Origin: Phocaeicola_A sp045647865
GTDB taxonomy: Bacteria > Bacteroidota > Bacteroidia > Bacteroidales > Bacteroidaceae
Reading direction: 5' to 3'
DNA: 64,000 bases
Assembly (NCBI GenBank): GCA_045647865.1
Contig: JAZRMW010000063.1
Coordinates: 1 to 64,000, forward strand
Part shown: in pieces, positions 25,871-32,431 of the stretch
Position numbering within the stretch: the stretch's first letter is position 1
Layout: every line of letters begins with the position of its first letter
Position numbers and translations under genes: made by a program
Notes under the pieces: generated by a model
Databases searched by the model: none
Seen by the model: only the letters and a program-made list of their open reading frames with translations
Told to the model about the DNA's origin: nothing

Positions 25871-25890
25871 ATTACCCTTTGCGGATATTT

Positions 25891-26025
25891 GATTTCCTCT
25901 TATAGGAAACTCTCATTCCCCTACGGAGGAACTTCCGTTTCCTCATAGAGGAATTATCGTTTCCCTACTGAGGAAACGGCTTTTCCCAAGCGCAGAAACG
26001 CGCGTTCCCTTTTAAAGGAACTACA
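25891..26025. repeat. Array of about six 22-nt hairpin units
   Basis: Six consecutive units of 21-23 nt, each a tiny hairpin of the form (G/A)TTTCC…GAGGAAAC followed by about four variable bases. They begin near 25892, 25915, 25937, 25959, 25981 and 26004. The units are similar, not identical. The array fills the gap between the terminator at 25870 and the HAD gene. The array near 62701 has the same 22-nt period. There are no spacers of constant length, so it is not CRISPR. Confidence 0.7.
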
Positions 26026-26068
26026 AAGAAACTACAGCTTGTTGATATTCAACGCAATAGTCGCTATC

Positions 26069-26680
26069 TTAATTTTGATTCCCGTTTATAAGAATCCTTA
26101 ACTCACGTTCGTATTGCCGCGCATCAGTGAACACTATTCCCTCCATGCCCACTCGCCTGCCTCCTTCGATGTTTTCGGCCCGATCGTCCGCGAAGATACA
26201 CTCCTCGGGCTTCAGGTTGAACCTGTTGAAGAGGCGGTGATAGATTTCCGCTTCGGGTTTGATGACCTTCTCTTCGGAGGAGATGATGTACCCATCGAGC
26301 AACTTGAAGATTTCAAACTGAGCCATGGTGAGATAGACCTTACTGCACCAGTTGGTAAGTCCATAGAGTTTGTACCCCTCCGCCTTCAACCGGATGAGCA
26401 GTTCACGCATTCCCTCCACCTCGTTGGTCACAATCTCAGGATAATGCTCATCGAAGAAGCGGATTTCCGCCTCAAACTCCCTATTCTGGCAGATAATCTC
26501 TTCGATGATTTCTTCTACAGGTCGCTCCTCCCGGTCGAATATCCGTTGTATCTCCACATTGTGAAGTATCGGTGTAAACGCCCGACACCTCTCTTCATCG
26601 GTAATATATCGGCGGAAAAATGCTTCGAAGTCGTAATCTACGAGCACCTTCCCAAAGTCAAATATCAGATTCTTTATCAT
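26069..26680 (-). CDS. HAD superfamily phosphatase
   Basis: A 203-residue haloacid-dehalogenase-like hydrolase. I choose the ATG at 26680 because MIKNLIFDFGKVLVDYD begins with motif I (DFGKVLVDYD, nucleophile Asp and second Asp). The frame is open to 26719, but the added residues are not typical. KLYGLTNWCSKVY holds motif II (Thr), SSEEKVIKPEAEIYHRLF motif III (Lys) and CIFADDRAENIEGGRRVGM motif IV (Asp-Asp). The four-helix cap lies between residues 17 and 90. This matches the YihX-type sugar-phosphate phosphatase subfamily; the substrate is unknown. A degenerate copy of its first 45 nt occurs downstream of the Fic gene (27726-27773), and a paralogue is at 42985. Confidence 0.87.
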   Translation of the reverse strand: MIKNLIFDFGKVLVDYDFEAFFRRYITDEERCRAFTPILHNVEIQRIFDREERPVEEIIEEIICQNREFEAEIRFFDEHYPEIVTNEVEGMRELLIRLKAEGYKLYGLTNWCSKVYLTMAQFEIFKLLDGYIISSEEKVIKPEAEIYHRLFNRFNLKPEECIFADDRAENIEGGRRVGMEGIVFTDARQYERELRILINGNQN

Positions 26681-26744
26681 GAATAAAATTTGTTTAATGT
26701 TGATAGGATGAGGGTGCAAAGATAAGGCATTTCTTCTAATTTCT

Positions 26745-26774
26745 TGCCGACAACGGCAAAAATCGTTATATTTG
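26745..26774 (+). promoter_or_regulatory. Promoter and palindromic operator of the Fic gene
   Basis: TTG (26745-26747), 19-nt spacer and TATATTTG (26767-26774) form the promoter. The palindrome TTGCCGACAACGGCAA (26745-26760) fills the space after the -33. A further half site TTGCCGATAA lies at about 26798-26807 before the ATG. The Fic protein starts with a DNA-binding-type domain, so autoregulation is likely. The same arrangement persists in the relic at 30757-30847. Confidence 0.65.
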
Positions 26775-26815
26775 CACCCGAAAACGGAACGAAAACTTGC
26801 CGATAAAGGATTTGT

Positions 26816-27700
26816 ATGGAATATATTTCAGTTGGAGAATTTGCCGCAAAGTATGGCATATCGGAACGCACCGCACGCAACTATTGCGCTACGGGGAAGA
26901 TTGAGGGAGCTTTCCTCATGGGGAAAACTTGGAATATCCCGACCGAGGCTACCCTGCCCTCACGAAAGAGCCATAAAACGCCCCCTTTGCTGACCCTCCT
27001 GCGCCAACAGAAGGAGAGCGGAATCAAAGGAAGCATCTACCACCGTACACAGATTGACCTTACCTACAATTCCAATCACATGGAGGGAAGCCGCCTTACG
27101 CATGAACAAACGCGCTACATCTTTGAGACAAACACCATCAGCATGAACACGGGAGAGAGCATGAACGTGGACGACATCATCGAGACGACCAACCACTTCC
27201 GATGCATCGACCTCATCATTGACCATGCGACAGAAAAATTGACTGAAACTTTCATCAAGAACTTGCACTACACGCTAAAAAGCGGAACCTCAGACGCCCG
27301 TCGGGAGTGGTTTGCCGTGGGTGATTACAAGCGCCTTCCCAACGAGGTTGGAGGGATGGAAACAACTCCGCCCGACCATGTGCATACAGAAATGAAAGCT
27401 CTGCTTACCACATACAACGGAAAGAAGCAGAAAACACTGGAGGACATCATCGACCTGCACCAACGCTTCGAGGCCATCCATCCCTTTCAAGATGGTAACG
27501 GACGTGTAGGACGTCTGCTGATGTTCAAGGAATGTTTGGCTACGGGAGAAATTCCCTTCATCATCACCGACGACCTGAAGATGTTTTATTACCGTGACCT
27601 CCAACAATGGCCCCACATCAAAGGCTATCTGATGGACACCTGCCTGACGGCCCAAGACCGCTACAAGGAGTTGCTGGACAGGATGGGGATAGCTTATTAG
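26816..27700 (+). CDS. Fic family protein with N-terminal helix-turn-helix and inhibitory motif
   Basis: A 294-residue Fic protein, expected to transfer AMP or a related group to a protein hydroxyl. Residues 1-50 (MEYISVGEFAAKYGISERTARNYCATGKIEGAFLMGKTWNIP) are a MerR/excisionase-like helix-turn-helix. Residues about 80-110 contain SNHMEGSRLTHEQT, where S-x-x-x-E-G is the inhibitory helix motif that shuts the active site, making this a class II (N-terminal, self-inhibited) Fic. The catalytic loop is HPFQDGNGRVGRLL at about 222, complete with His, Asp, Asn and Arg. No separate antitoxin gene precedes it. Target unknown. Its promoter carries a palindrome that the N-terminal domain could bind. 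Confidence 0.9.
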   Translation: MEYISVGEFAAKYGISERTARNYCATGKIEGAFLMGKTWNIPTEATLPSRKSHKTPPLLTLLRQQKESGIKGSIYHRTQIDLTYNSNHMEGSRLTHEQTRYIFETNTISMNTGESMNVDDIIETTNHFRCIDLIIDHATEKLTETFIKNLHYTLKSGTSDARREWFAVGDYKRLPNEVGGMETTPPDHVHTEMKALLTTYNGKKQKTLEDIIDLHQRFEAIHPFQDGNGRVGRLLMFKECLATGEIPFIITDDLKMFYYRDLQQWPHIKGYLMDTCLTAQDRYKELLDRMGIAY

Positions 27701-27725
27701 TTTCGGTGATAGAACGGTAAAAACT

Positions 27726-27773
27726 AATCCACGAGCATCTGTCCAAGGTCAAATATCAGGTTCTATTATGATT
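27726..27773 (-). pseudogene. Relic of a HAD phosphatase gene start
   Basis: Forty-eight bases align with 26636-26682, the 5' end of the HAD gene, at roughly 85% identity by eye and in the same orientation. Read on the minus strand it still spells NLIFDLGQ-like codons, but it has a one-base insertion, no ATG and no downstream body. It lies just behind the Fic stop codon, as expected of a second HAD-Fic unit that decayed. Confidence 0.65.
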
Positions 27774-27846
27774 GGAAATAAACCTATGTGAATGGAATCG
27801 GGGAAAGATTGTGAATTTATAAGCAAAGAAGAACTTTATTTATGGA

Positions 27847-27947
27847 TAATTTTGCACATATAATCATTTAACATTGTAGTTATGACAGCAAAAGACCCAC
27901 TTATATTATTCATCTTGATTAAAAATCAATTATATTTGTTTGACTAA
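27847..27947 (+). pseudogene. Possible truncated gene start with promoter
   Basis: TAATTTTG (27847-27854) is a -7 element identical in context (GGATAATTTTGCAC) to the promoter at 24931-24944. An ATG at 27882 opens a 21-codon frame (MTAKDPLILFILI…) that stops at 27947, just where the AT-rich cassette begins. It may be the stump of a gene cut off by the cassette, or a leader peptide. The evidence is thin. Confidence 0.3.
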
Positions 27948-27966
27948 ATCCTTTTATATACCTTTG
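27935..27966 (+). promoter_or_regulatory. Promoter of the glycosylase-like/DUF262 cassette
   Basis: TTTG (27935-27938), a 20-nt spacer and TACCTTTG (27959-27966) match the consensus, 16 nt before the ATG at 27983. The leader would be very short. Confidence 0.7.
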
Positions 27967-27982
27967 CAAAAATAACAAACAC

Positions 27983-28738
27983 ATGAGATATACCTTTCCC
28001 TTTGGGCAACCGATAATACCGGTCAGACAAGTTGACAATGGACATCCAAAGAAGATGTTCATCCTTGGTGTTTATGCTAGTGCCGTACACGTAAAGTGGT
28101 ATGGTGCAGATGGTAAACTCCGCATACGGGCAATGGCGGTAGCAAGTGAACCTGAAATCTTTTGGCGAGGGAATAATGAATATGTCAAAGAGGTGATAAG
28201 AAAAATCAACCTCAATCCAAAATACGGGTATCTTGAACCTGCCGATACAGCATTCAATGGACCTTCGGGCATTTGTCTCGACGAGAATTATTTACGTCCG
28301 TTAGGGTTAACACGTAATGATGTGTGGCTTTGCGACCTTCTTCCCGAGTCGCGAAAGAACAAGTCACAAGAAAAAGCATTATTCAAAACCTATGATAAGG
28401 AGGTTGACATTAGCTACAACTTTCCTCCAGTACCCAAATGTATTGCTGATGAACATAGAATCAAAGAGATTATAAGCGAATTAGAAAAATCTGGAGCTAA
28501 ACGGATTATCTTACTTGGTGACGAACCTATAAAATACTTTTTATATCGCTTTAAACCTGAGATAGGAAAACTCTCCTCTATTGAGCCTTATGGAAAGGAG
28601 GTTGAATTCTGCATAAATGGAATGTCCTATAATGCCTTATGTCTTGCCCATCCTCGCCAAACAGCCCGTCTTGGAAAGTCGAATCTGCTTTGGTATGAAC
28701 GTCATAAGAATTGGATAAATAGCATTACAAATCAATAA
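27983..28738 (+). CDS. Uracil-DNA-glycosylase-superfamily-like protein
   Basis: A 251-residue protein resembling divergent members of the uracil-DNA glycosylase fold. Features seen: an opening strand KKMFILGVYASAVHVKWY (motif 1 region), NGPSGICLDENYLRPLGL, RNDVWLCDLLPESRKN…Q, a central strand AKRIILLGDEPIKYFL and a C-terminal block ALCLAHPRQTARLGKSNLLWYERHKNW. The last has the HP…W…H arrangement of the family's DNA-intercalating motif 2 loop. I do not see the canonical GQDPYH of family 1, so the base specificity is unknown and could be a modified phage base. It is 18 nt upstream of a DUF262/HNH nuclease gene on the same strand and shares its AT-rich composition. That makes an operon and a DNA-targeting role likely. 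Fold call tentative. Confidence 0.55.
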   Translation: MRYTFPFGQPIIPVRQVDNGHPKKMFILGVYASAVHVKWYGADGKLRIRAMAVASEPEIFWRGNNEYVKEVIRKINLNPKYGYLEPADTAFNGPSGICLDENYLRPLGLTRNDVWLCDLLPESRKNKSQEKALFKTYDKEVDISYNFPPVPKCIADEHRIKEIISELEKSGAKRIILLGDEPIKYFLYRFKPEIGKLSSIEPYGKEVEFCINGMSYNALCLAHPRQTARLGKSNLLWYERHKNWINSITNQ

Positions 28739-28756
28739 TAATATAAACCTCGCCAC

Positions 28757-30583
28757 ATGGAAAACGAAAAATACTCAAATTACCCATTATCAATCAGTGC
28801 GATTTTGGGATTAATCAAAGCTAACGATATTGCTATACCTGAAATACAACGTCCTTTTGTTTGGAGAAAGACTCAAGTACGTGACCTTATTGATTCATTA
28901 TACAAAGGTTATCCTACTGGTTATATAATTCTTTGGAAAAATCCGAACGTAAAACTAAAAGATGGAACTATATCTTCAGGTAAGAAGGTCCTAATTGATG
29001 GCCAGCAACGTATTACGGCATTAATGACTGCTATTGCCGGTAAAACCATTTTCAATAGTGAATATAAAGAAGAACGCGTAGAGATTGCTTTTAATCCTAT
29101 TGCGGCAATAAATGGAAATACTGATTCTGAGATTTTTGCGGTTTCAACGCCTGCCATAAAGAAAAGTAAATGGTGGATTCCTGATATTTCAGAATTATTT
29201 AAAGATGATTATTCTTCATTCAAATTTATACCGAAGTATTGTAATGCCAATCCTGATATTGAGCCTGAGCAATTAGAAAGAATTATCTCAAAAGTCAAAG
29301 GTATTGCAAATCGAATGATTGGAGTAATAGAATTGTCTGAAAGTCTTGATATCAATATCGTTACAGATATTTTTATACGAATCAATTCAAAGGGAACGGC
29401 ATTGAGCCAAGGTGATTTCGTAATGTCCAAGATTGCTGCTGATGAGATTTATGGTGGTAATACATTACGCAAAATCATTGATTATTTTAGCCATTTGTCT
29501 GTAGTACCTTCATTCTATGACTACATAGCTTCTCATGATACAGCTTTTGCATCTACCCCATATCTGCAAAAACTAAAGTGGTTAAAAGATGATACGGAAA
29601 CCGTATATGATCCAGAGTGTGATGATGTTATTCGCGTAGCGTTCATGCACAAATTGAAAAGAGCAAAACTTGCAGACCTTGTAAGTTTATTGTCAGGACG
29701 AAATTTTGAGACTCGAGAATTTTGTGAAGAAATAGTAGAACAAACCTATAAAGATTTTACGGACGGTGTACTTAATGTAATAAATGAATACAACTTCAAG
29801 CAATTCATGATTGCCATAAAATCTGCAGGTTTTATCTCTTCACGTTTAGTAAATTCTAATATGGCATTGGATTTTGCATATACAATCTACTTGTTGCTTA
29901 AAGAATCGGGTGAAGTCCCTGTAGAGGATATCAAACGGTATGTTCAGAAATGGTATGTGTTATCTGTACTTACAGGAAGATATAGCAGTTCGCCCGAATC
30001 TGCATTTGCAAGAGATATCCGTCGGATTAATGAGAGTGGTGTTCTCGCTATTTTGAAAGAAATAGAAGATGCACAATTGTCTGACAATTTTTGGGATGTC
30101 GCATTGGTTCAGAATTTATCTTATACATCAACAAATAATCCTACATATTTGGTCTTTTTGGCAGCCCAAGTATTCTTTAATGATATATCTTTGCTTTCCA
30201 ATAATGTACCTGTCAGAGAATTGATAACACTTGGTGGTGATGTCCATCATATTTTCCCAAAACAATATTTGGTGGATAATCATTTTGATAAGACCCAATA
30301 TAATCAAGAAGCAAACTATGTATTCCTTGACCGACCAGTTAATATTTCTATTGGCAAGAAAGCTCCTAATATATATTTTGCAGAAGCAAAAAATCGCTGT
30401 CTTTCCGATAGTCCTGGCCAATCAGGGTTAATCAATGACATAGATAAGTTTTATGCCAATTTAGAAGTAAACTGTGTCCCTATAGAAACAATAGAAATGA
30501 ATTATACCAACTACAATGAATTTCTTGAAAAAAGAAGAAAATTGATGGCGGCAAAAATTAAGAAATATTACTATAGTTTATAA
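28757..30583 (+). CDS. DUF262 (GmrSD/ParB-like) protein with C-terminal HNH-type nuclease motif
   Basis: A 608-residue protein. The N-terminal DUF262 domain (about 10-250) has IPEIQRPFVWRKTQVRDLIDSLYKGYPTG, the nucleotide-pocket motif LIDGQQRITAL (DGQQR) and IFIRINSKGTALSQGDF. The C-terminal region (about 480-540) contains GGDVHHIFPKQYLV followed by NYVFLDRPVNISIGKKAPNIYF, a DUF1524/HNH-like nuclease site with paired histidines and an asparagine. The architecture matches the fused GmrSD class of type IV restriction enzymes, which cut modified phage DNA using NTP. A single polypeptide of this size agrees. The strongly AT-rich composition relative to the Fic gene suggests transfer. Its operon partner is a glycosylase-like protein, not a methylase. 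Confidence 0.85.
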   Translation: MENEKYSNYPLSISAILGLIKANDIAIPEIQRPFVWRKTQVRDLIDSLYKGYPTGYIILWKNPNVKLKDGTISSGKKVLIDGQQRITALMTAIAGKTIFNSEYKEERVEIAFNPIAAINGNTDSEIFAVSTPAIKKSKWWIPDISELFKDDYSSFKFIPKYCNANPDIEPEQLERIISKVKGIANRMIGVIELSESLDINIVTDIFIRINSKGTALSQGDFVMSKIAADEIYGGNTLRKIIDYFSHLSVVPSFYDYIASHDTAFASTPYLQKLKWLKDDTETVYDPECDDVIRVAFMHKLKRAKLADLVSLLSGRNFETREFCEEIVEQTYKDFTDGVLNVINEYNFKQFMIAIKSAGFISSRLVNSNMALDFAYTIYLLLKESGEVPVEDIKRYVQKWYVLSVLTGRYSSSPESAFARDIRRINESGVLAILKEIEDAQLSDNFWDVALVQNLSYTSTNNPTYLVFLAAQVFFNDISLLSNNVPVRELITLGGDVHHIFPKQYLVDNHFDKTQYNQEANYVFLDRPVNISIGKKAPNIYFAEAKNRCLSDSPGQSGLINDIDKFYANLEVNCVPIETIEMNYTNYNEFLEKRRKLMAAKIKKYYYSL

Positions 30584-30658
30584 CTATCCCATACTCAATA
30601 TTTCATTCTCTACACTTGCAAAATCAATTGTTCACCCTCTTTGGAAGTTCCAATGTTT

Positions 30659-30681
30659 GAAGTTGCCCACAGGGCAACTTC
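30659..30681. terminator. Hairpin behind the DUF262 gene
   Basis: GAAGTTGCCC (30659-30668), a 3-nt loop and GGGCAACTTC (30672-30681) form a perfect 10-bp hairpin. No T run follows, so it may be a terminator needing Rho or a stabilising structure. In the 504-nt gap 30584-31087 there is also the Fic relic and a large inverted repeat, and no gene. Confidence 0.5.
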
Positions 30682-30756
30682 GAGGAGGGGAATAAGGACA
30701 TAGAAAGCACTCTGTCCATCCGTATTTAAGACAAAGACATATTGATGATTATCAAT

Positions 30757-30847
30757 TCTTGCCGATAACGGCAAAAAAACACTATATCTGCACCCGAAAA
30801 ACGGAATGAAACTTGCCGATAAGGGGAATTAATCAGTTTCGGTGATA
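30757..30847 (+). pseudogene. Relic of the Fic gene control region joined to the Fic 3' flank
   Basis: TTGCCGATAACGGCAA (30759-30774), TATATCTG (30783-30790), GCACCCGAAAAACGGAATGAAACTT-like text and TTGCCGATAA (about 30813-30822) repeat the region 26743-26808 in order and spacing. Then, where the Fic ATG should be, the sequence runs into AGTTTCGGTGATA (30835-30847), identical to the 13 nt at the Fic 3' end (27699-27711). The coding body is missing and the -7 has a T-to-C change, so this is a deleted copy. Confidence 0.7.
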
Positions 30848-30863
30848 TATCAATGAAAAAGAG

Positions 30864-31007
30864 GGTGTGTCATAATTAACATTTTAGACGCGATTACGCG
30901 GATTACACAGATTAATCATATCCTTTGGGGGATAAAGCAGAAATATAAATCCGTGTAATCCGCGCAATCCGCGCCTAAAAATTTGGAAGGCAGCATGCTG
31001 ACACACC
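30864..31007. repeat. Large inverted repeat: GGTGTGTCA ends and GCGGATTACAC arms
   Basis: The outer arms are GGTGTGTCA (30864-30872) and TGACACACC (30999-31007). Inside, a roughly 32-nt arm at 30882-30913 (with CGCGGATTACACAGATT) pairs with 30948-30980 (AATCCGTGTAATCCGCG) with a few mismatches. The GCGGATTACACGG word is a widely dispersed repeat in bacterial genomes of this phylum. It can form a long cruciform or act as a terminator for the converging DUF262 and efflux genes. Confidence 0.65.
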
Positions 31008-31087
31008 TACTCATCTGTGATGCGATTAGCAAATCCAAATAGATATATTGCCGCATCACAAATGCTTGTCCAAACATCAGGCCGACC

Positions 31088-32422
31088 TTACCAATCCGAA
31101 CCTAAGTATTCCGTAATTCCTCCACTGATTTGTAGGAGGGAGATTTCACACATTTTGGTATTATACTCAGCCGAAAGGATACGTTCCTCAGCATCAAGCA
31201 GGCTCTTCTGAGCTTCGCGCATCTCGATACCAGAAAGGTCACCCAACAGGTAACGGTCGCGAGCAATCTCGTAATTATCGCGGGCAGCAATCAGATTATC
31301 GCGCTCGAGATTCAGCAAATCCATGTTGTTCTGGTAAGCCTGCCATAGGTTCATCAAATTGGCACGCAAGCTCTGTTCCAGTTCTTCACGTTCCAAACGG
31401 GCATTCTCTGCAGCAATTTTGGCATTGCGATTCTCACGTCGCTTGTTTCCATTGAAAAGGTTGATGCCTACAGTGACACCGAAATTCAGTCCCAAGTTGT
31501 CACGGTTTTTATTAGCCCCCATTTCATACTTGTTGTGCGTATAACCGTATCCTGCATTAGCCTTCACATAGGGAAGATTGCGACTCAGCACAGCCTTTCT
31601 GTCCAATTTGGCTAATGCCTGGTTCTGTTCGGCTTTCAACAATGTGGCATTGGTTCGAAGCGTGTTGTTCCACAATTGTTCGAAGCGCAGCAATGTGTTG
31701 GGGATAATGATGGTGTCCTGTACGATAACAGGGCCATTCATGTCACGTATAGCCATCAGTTCGTTGAGTCTGATACGAGAACTGTGTAACAATTCCTGTT
31801 GCTTGATGAACGATGCTTGGTCCGCATTGAAATCGACGCGTGCCTGTTGAAGGTCAAGGCGTGAGAAACTTCCGATATTGTATCGTGCCTCAACGATGCG
31901 CAATCGTTCCTTTGACAACGATACGGCATAACGTAAATTCTTCAGTCGAATTTTCTGCTGCACAAAGTTGTAGTATTCCGCAGACAGTTCGGCAATGAAA
32001 TCTTCAATGGCTATGCGTGTCTGTGTTTCACCCATCCGTTCCAATTCTTTCAACTTCTTGTAGTTAGTCTGAATACCCAAACCGTCGAATATTGTCCAAT
32101 TAAGCGAAAGACCGGCATTCAGCGTCTGGTCGAATACTCCGTTCTCACTGGCTTTTTCTCCTGTAGCGCGTGAGGTGGTCTCCGTTGAATTCAGTGAACC
32201 GCTATACCCAGCACTTAAATCAAGCGTAGGCAAATACCCGGCATTGGCAATGGTTGCATTGTTGTGGACGATCTGTTCGTCATTGCGTACAATCCGGATG
32301 GAATAGTTGTTCTGCAATCCTTCCTTCAGACAGGATTGCAGTGTGTAGATATGCTGAGCCTGCATAGGGATTGCTGCAAACAATGCACCAGCCCAAATAT
32401 ATTTCTTTAAACTCTGTATCAT
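31088..32422 (-). CDS. TolC family outer-membrane efflux protein
   Basis: A 444-residue outer-membrane channel of a tripartite pump. The signal is MIQSLKKYIWAGALFAAIPMQAQ. Two TolC repeats follow, each with a long helical hairpin: residues about 25-215 (TLQSCLKEGLQNNYSIRIVRND … RLRIVEARYNIGSFSRLDLQQARVDF) and 235-440 (LRTNATLLKAEQNQALAKLDRKAVLSRNLPYVKANAGYGYTHN … YEIARDRYLLGDLSGIEMREAQKSLLDAEERIL). The repeated YNIGSFSRLDLQQAR and YLLGDLSGIEMREAQ segments are the family signature. It is the last gene of a three-gene operon, 9 nt behind the RND pump, and would carry substrates across the outer membrane. Substrates are unknown. Confidence 0.92.
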   Translation of the reverse strand: MIQSLKKYIWAGALFAAIPMQAQHIYTLQSCLKEGLQNNYSIRIVRNDEQIVHNNATIANAGYLPTLDLSAGYSGSLNSTETTSRATGEKASENGVFDQTLNAGLSLNWTIFDGLGIQTNYKKLKELERMGETQTRIAIEDFIAELSAEYYNFVQQKIRLKNLRYAVSLSKERLRIVEARYNIGSFSRLDLQQARVDFNADQASFIKQQELLHSSRIRLNELMAIRDMNGPVIVQDTIIIPNTLLRFEQLWNNTLRTNATLLKAEQNQALAKLDRKAVLSRNLPYVKANAGYGYTHNKYEMGANKNRDNLGLNFGVTVGINLFNGNKRRENRNAKIAAENARLEREELEQSLRANLMNLWQAYQNNMDLLNLERDNLIAARDNYEIARDRYLLGDLSGIEMREAQKSLLDAEERILSAEYNTKMCEISLLQISGGITEYLGSDW

Positions 32423-32431
32423 GGATTACTC

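Noticed and set aside
25891..26025. Tandem short repeats read as a CRISPR array
   Set aside because: Units of 22 nt follow one another with only about four variable bases between stems; no spacers of 30-40 nt and no cas genes are present.
30757..30847. Functional promoter of an unseen small gene
   Set aside because: The -7 is mutated to TATATCTG and no coding frame follows; the segment matches the Fic promoter and 3' flank, so a relic explains it better.
30864..31007. Ends of an insertion sequence
   Set aside because: Only 144 nt with no transposase frame; better described as a palindromic repeat.
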